DNA of 64,000 bases from Takakia lepidozioides (lineage: Eukaryota; Streptophyta; Takakiopsida; Takakiales; Takakiaceae). The stretch covers positions 45,772,042 to 45,836,041 of the forward strand of contig CM060734.1 in assembly GCA_030704615.1 (NCBI GenBank). The letters run 5' to 3'. Shown in pieces: positions 54,801 to 64,000 of the stretch. The notes under the pieces are model-generated. The model worked only from the letters and a program-made list of their open reading frames with translations. It was not told the DNA's origin and did no database searches. The stretch's first letter is position 1. Each line of letters begins with the position of its first letter. The translations under genes were made by a program, and so were the position numbers.

Positions 54801-55853
54801 GCTGGAATCATAGCGAAAATTCACGAGGACCCGACTTGTTTCTTTTATGTTCTAGTCTTATCCTCTCTTCTGTCTTTTCTAAGAGACTCTTTCAGCTGAA
54901 TTCTGTGTAATATGAGTGGGCCCTACCAAGGTCAAAGCAGGTTTTCTGCTTTGGTCGAAGCTCATCATCGTTAACATGGAGCATCCAAATCTTTGTCACT
55001 GAGATTCTGTGTGTTTGTGTCAGCTAAAATTTACCATTGGCACTTCGGTTCCGTGCTCTTCTCTTTCTCTTTCTCGCCCTTTCTGTTCCCCTTGGCCCCT
55101 CCACCTCCTTCCTGGCTCGGTTTGTTCAATGGATATCTATCCTCGCAGTGAAACCACCAGGTCGTTGGAGCATTGACAAGTTTGAACTGGGAGAGTTTGG
55201 AGAATGCGATGATCATGAGATGGTAGGAAGGTACGCAGGCTGTTCTCTTCCCTGTTCATGTGAGTTGTGATGATCAGCTACGTCCACCAACTAAAGAATC
55301 GAATTTACTGCACACCCTGTTTGGTTCTCCTCTCCGTTTGGATGAAGCTCTCGCTGTTTGATGAAGCTCTCTTGGTGTCCAGTGAATCAGAAATTTATTT
55401 AGAAGGGCATACCAATGGTGCTGTCAAACATGACGGTCTTCTGTTGAGAGTATCCTCTACATTCTGTCGTGAGAAGCTTAGGCCATCTCTGTGGCGTACT
55501 GTACTGTTTTCCTCTCCTTAGTGGTATGCCAGGTGAGCTGGGGGTAGGAAAATTGAGTCTGCCTCGATCCACACAGGTTAGTGACATACATTGAAATATG
55601 GGAAATTCTTGCATGTCTGGAGTGAAGAGGCGTGCACTTGTGCCCGGGGCTTAGTAGAGGTGTTCTGTCTTCTGCAGACATGCCAGAGTCTTCCTTTGCT
55701 TCCACCTCATGTGGGAAGAACACTATCTGAAGAAGACAGATCCAGTGCTTTTATGCCCACTTTATGTATGTCTCGTCTTAAAATTGATACTTTTTCTGTT
55801 TCAGAAGAGACATACGTCAGGTGGATGAAACAGCACAGAGGGAACGAACAAGG
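51811..55853. other. mostly unassigned; right part may hold 5' exons of the next gene
   Basis: 51811-54280 is AT-rich with no recognised gene. 54300-54420 is GC-rich and holds a small inverted repeat (GACCGCC, AGGT, GGCGGTC at 54360-54377). 54560-55850 has several plausible splice donors and acceptors and could contain leader exons of the gene starting at 55854, but no coding match was found. Confidence 0.4.
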
Positions 55854-56993
55854 ATGTCTCAAATGCGAGTGAAGTCTTCCAACTCTGGCCACCGGGGGTC
55901 TTTCATGGCAGCACCCTACATGAGACGCATGCAGAGGATGAGTTCCATGCTTCAACAGCAGCACTATGTGATGGTGGATAGGCTGCGGATCCCTCTCACT
56001 TTGCTGCGGAAGCATTACCAGGTAGGATTGCATCATGGAGTTATGCTATTCAGCACGTGACTCTCCCTGAGATTTTCCAAAGAGGATGGTAAATCAAGGG
56101 GACAGTGGACTTTCTCTTGGAGAAACAAGTGGTGCCTTCCAGAATGTGTCAAAATGGAAGGAGGATATGTGTGATATGCTATGCTATGGACACATCGACC
56201 AATAAATCTGCCTAAATTCTTAACTCTGTGTAGCTAAAGTGACCTTTGAATGTGAGGACAGCTTCTAGGCAGAAAGAAGAAAGGAAGAGAGAATAACATC
56301 CATCGATTTACAGAGCATACCATAGAAGAGAAGATGTGGTTCCACATTGTCAAAGTACCTATGCACTGGCTGCAGTTTGTTCATTTTTGAAGTTGTCCAT
56401 GCTTCAGTGCTGTCATGTTGCCAAAATCAGTACATACCAGTCATGACACAAATGGTCCTTTGCGTTGCCAACAGGTCCTCTCAGGGATGAATTAGTGGTG
56501 CAAACCTGGAGAGATGAGCCTGTCTCTCTACCAGCCTCTTTTCATCACTTTTTTTTCTCATAGTGAGGGTTGATTTTCATGATGTCTACTCTAAATCACA
56601 TTAACTGCTTGATTGGTTATGTGAAACCAGGCAGCGATGTCATACTTCCGGAAGTTTGCAAGCCAGCCCCTACTTCTCTATACGGTCTTCTGGACACTGA
56701 TGCTAGGGGCTACGGTGGCAGTAGCTGCATTGAGTTTGGAGATGGGATTCAGCTCCAGCGTTTCTCCATCCATGGAACTTGCACAGGCTTGTTCGTTGCC
56801 AAGCAACAAGGCCTTACCATCTTGTAGGCAGTGTTTCGTGTTGCCACTGGATGGTGCACATGATGGATTATGTGTTCCAGCTATACTCTTCAAGAAGTCA
56901 AGGATGGATTTTGCAGTGCCCCCCATTTTCGCTGGCCTAGTCGTGGCAGCATCGGCATTGTTTGTTCAAGGCATTGGCTTGTGGAATCATTAA
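55854..56993 (+). CDS. plant small membrane protein of unknown function, two exons, 176 aa
   Basis: Exon 1 is 55854-56021 (donor GTAGGA after HYQ) and exon 2 is 56631-56993 (acceptor CCAG), both in phase 0. The N-terminal 55 residues are basic and Met-rich (MRRMQRMSSMLQQQHYVMV). A first membrane helix follows (LLLYTVFWTLMLGATVAVAA), then an extracytoplasmic-type loop with three Cys and the phrases FVLPLDGAHDGLCVP and ILFKKSRMDF. A second helix lies near the C-terminus (PPIFAGLVVAASALFVQGIG, then LWNH). The layout of helix, SPS loop, VPLD-GxxLCxP, VPPxFA and a terminal LW recalls an uncharacterised plant family of two-helix proteins. No function is known to me. The ATG is chosen as the only one before the basic segment; an upstream exon remains possible. 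Splicing is inferred. Confidence 0.65.
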
Positions 56994-57625
56994 CAATTTT
57001 GGGAAATTGCCAGGCGCAGATTCTACATTTCATGGAATCCATAACATAGCAGGACAGAGACACTGTAGATGCAGTGCCCTACATCTGTGTTTAATTAAGT
57101 GGTAAAGAAGGCCCTTCAATCTCAGAAGTATGATAGTCCGGATTTGAGGTTGCTCGGGATTGCAGCCAAGATTTATAGCACTACTGGACATTGAGCTTAG
57201 GTCAATAATCATTTGGCTGGAAGATGGAAGATATCTTCCTGTGTAAGATATGCAAGGGTGTAGAGCACTTCCTAGCTCTCTACGAATGCGACAACAACTG
57301 CTTGTCAGGCATGTGAAACTCATATTTGATTGAATATTGAAGTCTTGGGGAATCTTTTCTGTTTGCAGTAAGAGAGCAAAGCTGCACAGAAGGTAACAAG
57401 CTTCTTGAAGCCTGTGTCTGAAAACTACAAACCAAAAAAGGTGAGAAGATAAAATAAAACACTTCCTCTCTGCTGTGGATGAGACTGCCCATCGCCCACC
57501 ACATCATATTCATCCACGTAAGGTCGCGGGCTGACGGATGGCAACCCCCAAAACCCTATTGTCATCCTTCTACCCAGTTTTATGTTCATCCATCCACTGT
57601 CGTCTTCCTCGCATATTCCACGAAG

Positions 57626-57673
<48 letters not shown>

Positions 57674-57871
57674 AAGAGAAGGAAAGAAGAAATTTGCTCG
57701 ACCTCTTCTGCCTGCTCAAAGAATTTAACCGTGTTTCTGGACAGAAGTCTGAGCCTGGAGAGGATTATGCAGTGCTATATTCGATGGTTGGAGTGGATGG
57801 TGCACCGTGTGTTGAGTTGAAGCAGTTGAAGCTGGGATTCTAGGGTTCGGTGCACGCGCACTTTGAACGGA
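56994..57871. other. spacer and 5' region of the TPRA1-like gene
   Basis: 3' flank of the previous gene, then the leader of the next. It holds a (GA)n tract at about 57629-57670 that produces artefactual Glu-Arg-repeat open frames. Confidence 0.6.
57629..57670. repeat. (GA)n microsatellite
   Basis: Perfect GA dinucleotide run about 200 bp before the TPRA1-like start codon. Such tracts are common in plant 5' leaders. Confidence 0.9.
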
Positions 57872-58804
57872 ATGGAAACAATAGGAGGCTTGCTGAATGA
57901 GACCTTATTGACGCCGTTACCATCGTCAGTTTGGAAGGAGGAGTCTGCAAGAGATCCTCCACTATGTCTCAGGATGATAAGGCCTCCACAGGCACAGGGG
58001 ATACAAGAATTGCTGTACGATGTGGTGCTGGCTTCACCGGCCTTGCTTTTTCTGATTTTCTTGCTTACAAGATTACGATCAAGTGTGAGAAAGCTGGGTC
58101 AGAGCCGCTCGCATATTATGTCCACTTATTACACTTTCCTATGGGTCATCTGTATACTGAATATTGTATGGTCCGTACTCGAGATGCAGCAGGCGAGGAG
58201 ACCTGATCAAGAGACAGCCTGGAATATTATGTCACTGGTGACAAGGTTTGGCTTGGTGCTGCTGGAAGTCAGTGTGGTGGTGTTTTTATCCCAGGGTTAT
58301 CTCATCAGTGGGTGGGATGCTCTGTTGCGCACACTCCTATTTTCTGGGCTTTTTGCTGCGGCCGATGCCCTGGTGGAGGCAGTATGTGTATTCGGTCTCG
58401 GAATCTCGTTATTTGTCACACAAGATGATGCGGGAGACTGGCACAAATGGGGCTTTTGGATGATGCATAATGCTCTCTTCACCATAGTATATCTCGTCAT
58501 TTTGATTCTGCCGTACACGAGATGGCGGGATCGACTACCTGCGCGACCGTCATTTTATCGCTACGTCCTCATTCTGTTTGTCCTTAATACCCTATCCGGC
58601 TTTGGCAGCGCTCTCCTTGGACTTGGGGCTGATTTTGGTTTTTGTGTCTACGGCTTCGCCAGCTTTGCTTACTATGCATTATATCCACCTCTCCTATACA
58701 CCACCTTCCTCGCGGACTTCTTACGGGAGGAAGACATGCAAATGGAGGATGCGTATTACTCAGAAATGAAGGATGCAGGTTATTTTGATGCTGACTGGGA
58801 ATAA
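57872..58804 (+). CDS. seven-transmembrane TPRA1/CAND2-like protein, 310 aa
   Basis: Intact single exon from ATG 57872 (METIGGLLNE) to TAA. About seven hydrophobic helices are visible, including VVLASPALLFLIFLLTRL, TFLWVICILNIVWSVLE, LVLLEVSVVVFLSQGYLISG, TLLFSGLFAAADALVEAVCV, NALFTIVYLVILILPY, YVLILFVLNTLSGFGSALLG and FASFAYYALYPPLLYTTFLA. Signature phrases are RSHIMSTYYTFLW, TAWNIMSLVTRFG, HKWGFWMMHN and TRWRDRLPARPSFYRY. They match the TPRA1 (transmembrane protein adipocyte-associated 1) family, which in Arabidopsis includes CAND2, a candidate G-protein-coupled-receptor-like protein. The acidic C-terminus (EEDMQMEDAYYSEM) is cytoplasmic by analogy. Ligand and signalling partner are not evident. 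Length fits the family. Confidence 0.9.
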   Translation: METIGGLLNETLLTPLPSSVWKEESARDPPLCLRMIRPPQAQGIQELLYDVVLASPALLFLIFLLTRLRSSVRKLGQSRSHIMSTYYTFLWVICILNIVWSVLEMQQARRPDQETAWNIMSLVTRFGLVLLEVSVVVFLSQGYLISGWDALLRTLLFSGLFAAADALVEAVCVFGLGISLFVTQDDAGDWHKWGFWMMHNALFTIVYLVILILPYTRWRDRLPARPSFYRYVLILFVLNTLSGFGSALLGLGADFGFCVYGFASFAYYALYPPLLYTTFLADFLREEDMQMEDAYYSEMKDAGYFDADWE

Positions 58805-61066
58805 TCTCTACAGCATTTCCTGACTCCGGTGAGGAGGGAAGTATCCGGAGGGAGACCTTTAAGATGGTAAGGACCTGATGGATGTGTACATTGGAGAGCT
58901 GGATAGAGAGTAGGAAGAAAATCTGCAAGTATAACAAGGCTTAATGCAGAAAGAAGCCATTGGTAGGAGGGGTTGGTTGTTGATCTTGTCAAAGACATTT
59001 TGTGCAGAGTTAGACATACTTGTGAAGCCATTGTTAATTCAGAGAACATGATTATTTGGGAATTAGTAGGGTGTATTCAAATTTTTTCAACCATCGTTGG
59101 CCCTTCAAAGTTGGCAACAGCTATGCTGCGATAGTAAGACCAATTGATCCCATAAAGCATACCAGCCCAGATCTCCCCCCTCTTCTTGTGGCTCAATGGT
59201 CTCTCTGCCCACCAGGTTCCTCAATGTCTTCACTCTCAGGTAGGTCAGAGGTTATTTATTGGCAGTCACCAATCACTTGGCAGCAGTATTTGAATTACAG
59301 TTGTCCAATTGGTAACAGACAGTGTAGATTACCTCAAGGCCTAATATTTCCTCCATACCATGTGAGTTAACCACATAGAGCTAGCCCTGGTTAACTCATA
59401 CAGGTACCCAAGACCTAAAAAAACAGTGCATTCTCAGATGAGCAGGAGTTTTCATTGTCCAGAGACTCGTGATAGCTAAGGAGATGCGGTATTCACCATA
59501 GTGGTCCAATCATGTTTGTTTGTTGGGTAGGATGGTTCAGAAGTCAGTGCAGGGGCCTTATTCGGATCTCATATACTGGCATATAGCCTGCTGCTATTAT
59601 CCTGCATCGCACTGAGCACTAGGTTAAGTTTGTCTATTAGAGGAGGTCCTGACGCAATCAGTCCATGTTTTCCACAGTGACTGCAAGTATATGGATCACC
59701 TGAAAGGTCTTGCGCAGGGATGCCTGCCTCTCCTAAACGGTCCCTCGTTCTCTTAGAACCTTTACTCCATCTCTCATTCATGACACTCTGCTGGGCAGTT
59801 TGCTATTTGCTTGAGGATCCCTCCTTCGGCTCCTAACTAGACACAGCAACCAGGTTCATGTGCTGAAGTATGGTGCCAAATGCTTGTCCATATTCAAAAA
59901 CTGGTTGTGTTAGGTGAAGGTACTCATAGTGGAAGGAAGGTTATAGCAAGGCATGACTAATACGCTGGTGCTGTGCATGCCAACCGTAGTGTGTTAGCAT
60001 CATTTGTATGCAACACTGCACAGATGTGTCCTGTTTGATCTTTGTGTTCCGCAGCTGTTTGTAGGCCCTCTTTTCATGAGAGTGCACAGCTGACTGTCTT
60101 GTTTAAACACCTCCGTGGCAGCTTTCATGTGAAGTGGCTACGGCTAGCCCTGTTTTTCAGAGAGTAAGCATAGCACCAGAATGTGGGCAGTAAGGAATGC
60201 ATTTGAATGATATGAGGTATGGCTGCATGTATGCCTCACACTTTCTGTCTATTTTGCTAGCTGGCTGCAGACTGGCAGCCAACTGTAGTGCATTGCAGTA
60301 GGACATCCCACCAAAGTTTATTAAGCTAGCCCCTTTAGAGTTGGAGGTCGTTTGTAGACTGATTGTGGTAAGACAGCAACTGAAGCAAAGCTGTTGAGCA
60401 GGTTCATGAGGAAGGAGTCATCTCATGAAATGGCTGTGGAAGAGTGACATGGAAATCACAGGCATGTTGCATGGCAGGTACTGAGATCGAGAGGACTGCC
60501 GTTGGAAACTTAGCTGTGCCCCTAGTGTCCTGTCTTATGGGTCATTCCAAGGGGTTTGCCAGACCTACTATACCAGTAATGTGCTTTTCTACATTTGGAA
60601 GAAAAATCAAAGAGCTGTAGCATGCGGGGCAACCAAAGGGAGAGAGGTGGGTGGGGAGGGGTGGGGGGGTTATGAAGCCACCTCTGATCTGATCTCAAGA
60701 TGTAGATTTACAATGTCAATATTCCTGTGTCTGTACATCTCATATGTTAGAGTCTAGTGTATGGTCCTGTGGGCATTGCAAGGATACATTTAAGGTTTCT
60801 GGCCAATGATGACCCCAATTACAGAGTTCCTCTGCACTCCTCAGATCACAACATTTACCTCCTAGACAATCAAAGTGGGGTTTAGCTGGACAAGGAATTG
60901 ACGACTGCAGGCAATGTCAACAATGTGTCTAATTCCAGAAAGGCACTGGAAGAACAATGAAATTGAGATGCAGATAATGTTGAACCTATCATGGGTTAAT
61001 TTGGGAGAGGTGTTAGCATCAAGGCACAAGTGGCCGGAACAGGAAGCTTTGTCAGTAGAGAGAGAA
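58805..61066. other. unassigned interval downstream of TPRA1-like gene
   Basis: No gene recognised on either strand. A minus-strand frame at 59781-59569 contains CSHCGKHG, a lone zinc-finger-like string with no further support. Confidence 0.5.
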
Positions 61067-61345
61067 GGGAGTTGGGCCAGAGAGAGAGAGAATGTGCTCT
61101 TAAGACAGTTGCCCTAGCCTTGTGGCCATGGAGCCTGCGCCCAGTTTGGGTGCAACAAGAGGGAGCAGACACTACCTTTGTGAGGTGCTCACTCTCGCAG
61201 TGGACTTACCTTGGTATAAACAATTGATTTGGGCAGTCCAGATTTCTCGAAAGTCCTTCGCACAAGCATCAACTGGCTGTTTAAGCTGCCCAGTAACTAG
61301 ACCCCACACGGCCAGGGCTTTAACTCAACCTCGGGTTTTCTTAAA
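61067..61345 (-). repeat. dispersed TE-derived fragment, copy C
   Basis: Shares CCTTGTGGCCAT, GCGCCCAGTTT, AAACAATTGAT, CACAAGCAT and CCCAGTAACTAG with 39430-39640 in the same orientation and order, and with 20262-20360 in inverse. It carries a roughly 75-bp insertion relative to the 39.5-kb copy (61150-61220). Confidence 0.65.
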
Positions 61346-61782
61346 AATAAGACAACTTAAGGCGGGTTTTCCTTCTTTTTTCTTTCCATGGATATGGCCT
61401 CCACACTCCTATTTCTCTGGAAGGCAGCCTGATCTCCATGGAAAGTAGTATGTTAAGTTCCATCTGAGGAAGGCAACAATTACTAAAGTAAGATGCAGTA
61501 TTTCGGAGTGCTGCAGGTGCTCACTGCGTGTGCAGCGGTTATATATCATCATTTGGTGGGTCCAAGCTGTAGCGTGTTACACGGGTCCACTCCTGTGGTC
61601 GTGCAGCAACGACAGAGAGTTGTAGCAGGGCACGGCAAGACTGGCCGACCCGCTACCCCACAAATGTGGCACTCTCTCTCTCTCTCTCCAAGAGAACAAG
61701 CCTCAGATTTCATCCTCCCCGCTCACTAACTTATTTCATCTTATTCTGAAGGCCCCTGAATTTTCTGTAGCCACGTCGTAAC

Positions 61783-62590
61783 CAGTGTTGGGCGGTTCTT
61801 GCATTTGTGAAGGAACCTTTGGTTCCGGTTCCACAATTATTTCAAGAGACGGTTCCGGATCCGGTTCCGGTTTTTTTTTATTGAGCCGGTTCCGGTCCGG
61901 TTCCGGATCCAACTTTTAAACAAGGGGGCGGTTCCGGTTACCGGTTAGTTGCTGATAAAAACCATTGGTTCCGGTTAGGTTTCGGTTCTATTTTTATTTG
62001 TTTAATTTAATTATATTTAAAATATTTTATCAGTCCGGTAGATTAAATAGCAGTGTATTCACATATTTGAACTAAAATCCAACGATTTTGTTAGTTTTCA
62101 CTAAACACAAAAAAACAAACAAAAATACTCTAAATAAACTGGTAGAAGAAAATGGGTAAAATTTTATGGGTTGAAAGTACTATTCAGCTACCTGGCAAGT
62201 ATTGGCATCTTCAAACATTTTATTAATGAATATCATGGAGCTGGAGATCGAACCCAAGATCTCACGGCGCTGAAGCATTGAACATAGAATCTCATGGCCT
62301 TCAAGCATTGAACCCGGCATCTTAGGAGCTTGAGAGCATTAAATAAGTTTTGCCCTGGGCCCACCAGCCCCACCAACGGGTCAAGAACCAGAACCTGTTT
62401 TTACCCCCCTGCGCCCTGTTCTCCGGTTCTCACACCCAGCAGGAACCGCCGGTTCGGTTCTGCGCTGATCCCCATAGGCAGGTTCCGGTTCCGGGTCAGA
62501 TTCTGTAGGAATGGGCCCAGTTCTGGTCTGTTTCCGGTTAACCTGAACCGGCGGTTAACCTGGGTCCCGGCGGGTAACCGCTCAACACTG
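61783..62590. mobile_element. hAT-type MITE, 808 bp, with TIRs and 8-bp target-site duplication
   Basis: Left end CAGTGTTGGGCGGTT; the reverse complement of the right end is CAGTGTTGAGCGGTT, one mismatch in 15. The flanking 8-mers are GTCGTAAC (61775-61782) and GTGGTAAC (62591-62598), seven of eight identical. This fits the 8-bp duplication of hAT transposases. The interior is non-coding and rich in GGTTCCGG and its variants near both ends. A threefold repeat of about 35 bp (GAACC...AAGCATT units) lies around 62246-62340. The element needs a transposase from elsewhere. Confidence 0.8.
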
Positions 62591-62598
62591 GTGGTAAC

Positions 62599-63325
62599 GA
62601 GTGCTGCCCCCTTCACCTGCCCAACCTACCGTCCTTGGCGGAATGGTTGTGAGGGGGTGTATTTGAATGTTTTTTGGGGAAGTAGAACAACAGCCTAGTG
62701 ATGGGTTTTTGGCCTTTTCATTCGGAACACCTCACAGCATTTACGGGTCTGGTGTGCCAACTGCCGTGCACTGGAATGTTGTAGGGTAAAACACCCTATG
62801 ACCGTTATAGTACCTATGACTGGTCACCTCATAACTGCTCGTGGTCAGGGCGCATAAGCTACCATTGCTGGGCCCAAGACTGCTCAGTTTTGCCACTTGG
62901 CAAACAGTTGTTTGATAGAACCCCCCAAAAATGTGATTGGTCATAGGGCCCAACGTTCACGCAAGCTTTCTGATTGGTTCAACTTTGAAACCCCACAACT
63001 TTGTGTGGACTTCATGAAATCACGCACTTCCAAGTGTGTTGGGATGCCCTGGATGTGGGGCATCTTATCAATTTTATCCGGGGTAAAAACGACAAAAATT
63101 CACTGTTAGATCTTCCGCCATTGTTAGATGAACGGTCATAGGCCTGTCTACCCTACTTAATGCACCATACGTCTGCAGGGAAACAAAATCATGTGTCATT
63201 CCGGCACCACCTCAGCTGCCAATGGGGCACGGGTACTGCCAGACACGTTGTGATTGGTGTTTTCTGCAATCCGAAGTTGTTTCTTTCATTTTTCGGATTG
63301 CCAAAAAAATACCAATCAGGGCCCT
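62599..63325. other. unassigned interval
   Basis: No gene recognised between the two MITE candidates. Confidence 0.4.
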
Positions 63326-63826
63326 TAGTTATCCCTTAACTTCCTATGGAACCCGTTTCATAGAACATGATATATTAACGTAACTTTTGTAGATCTCAAT
63401 ATTTTTAGGTTGTTTCTTCAGCAGTAAATGAGCTGACAACATGGCAGATCGTCTCCAATTGGCAGCATGCCATTTGGAGAAATTTTGCCGCGTCCACAAA
63501 TTTCCAAAACCCAGTGGGTTTGAAATGCTCTTGCATGGAGGGAGGCCACGCAGAGTTGACTTCTACGTGGCCAACACTGATTGGACAGCAAACAGAAACA
63601 AATAATCCATCCTCCCTAAAACCATATAATCTCCCATACTCGACAGTGAAACAAGTTCATTTTTGGTGAGTGCATGCAGGTGGTGCCAGTTGCGCACCTA
63701 CGTGTAAGGTCAAGTCCATTTTTCTGGATGATTTTTGATAGATAATTAGCCTCATTTTACTGGGCATGGGTAGTAAAATTTAGGTGTCAAAAAATGAACC
63801 ATGTAGGAAGTTAAGGGTTATAGCTA
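63326..63826. mobile_element. candidate MITE with about 21-bp inverted ends
   Basis: The left end (63326-63346) begins TAGTTATCCCTTAACTTCC. The reverse complement of 63826-63804 begins TAGCTATAACCCTTAACTTC and shares CCCTTAACTTCCTA. The interior has no coding sequence. The right subterminal part (63762-63803) recurs inverted at 18871-18912, so the family is dispersed. No target-site duplication was found, leaving the borders uncertain. Confidence 0.4.
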
Positions 63827-64000
63827 GAGAGAAAGACAAAAGGGAAGGGAGGAAGGGTACACTCTACTCTTCTACCCTGCCTGTTCATGGTTGCAGTTAA
63901 AAGTCTTGCAAGGTCCTAAAAGCCACACAGGGACAGAAAACCACAATACGTAGCGCCCAGGAAATGAGCTCAAGAAGACCAGCTGACCAGAATCAGCTGA

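Noticed and set aside
57479-57843. Two overlapping frames with Glu-Arg repeats upstream of the TPRA1-like gene
   Set aside because: Produced by the GA microsatellite. The region is better explained as 5' leader.
59569-59781. Minus-strand frame with a CSHCGKHG zinc-finger-like string
   Set aside because: One CxxC pair with no partner residues, no neighbours of the same family and no start context. Kept only as a note.
62330-62698. 122-codon open frame inside the hAT-type MITE
   Set aside because: It is Pro/Arg-rich translation of GGTTCCGG repeats and crosses the element end.

Overview
This window is nuclear DNA of a land plant, most likely a fern (inference). The evidence is a DYW-type pentatricopeptide-repeat (PPR) gene surrounded by decayed relatives, spliced genes with canonical GT-AG introns and plant-type products (eIF1, a TPRA1/CAND2-like membrane protein, an F-box-like protein), and a heavy load of LINE, SINE, LTR and MITE sequence. 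There is no operon structure. Host genes are islands in repeat-rich DNA.

Layout. 0.1-0.9 kb: spliced integrase-core gene on the minus strand, running off the left edge. 1-5.1 kb: gene-poor, with a SINE relic. 5.16-6.77 kb: intact single-exon F-box-like gene. 8.1-12.9 kb: array of composite repeats carrying a tRNA-like Pol III motif. 13.2-17.7 kb: decayed minus-strand LINE (ORF1, endonuclease, reverse transcriptase). 19.5-23.5 kb: relics of an OSB-type PDF motif, then one intact PPR-DYW gene (21234-23456). 27.4-29.6 kb: complete five-coding-exon eIF1 gene. 31.3-31.7 kb: transposon-derived C-terminal fragment. 32.8-34.6 kb: four exons of a SEC-C-motif gene, probably organellar. A Ty3/gypsy-type 5' LTR, tRNA-iMet primer site and gag (34.6-36.0 kb) follow 32 bp after its last visible splice donor.

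36-50 kb is a graveyard of PPR-DYW pseudogenes. It includes a tandem duplication of roughly 6.9 kb period: a copy 1 C-terminal block at 41.28-43.31 kb and a copy 2 block at 48.17-50.00 kb. Modules resembling the PDF motif of organellar single-stranded DNA-binding (OSB) proteins recur upstream of these PPR segments. In one copy (45.5-46.0 kb) a PDF half-motif is fused in frame to the PPR N-terminus.

50-64 kb: an intact SINE with a 13-bp target-site duplication, a two-exon small membrane-protein gene (55854-56993), an intact TPRA1/CAND2-like seven-helix gene (57872-58804), an 808-bp hAT-type MITE with 8-bp target-site duplications (61783-62590), and a second candidate MITE at the right edge.

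Functionally, eIF1, the F-box-like protein, the membrane proteins and the PPR-DYW protein are unrelated housekeeping, regulatory or organelle-directed genes. No shared pathway is implied by their position. The most unusual signal is the repeated association of PDF-type modules with PPR-DYW genes.
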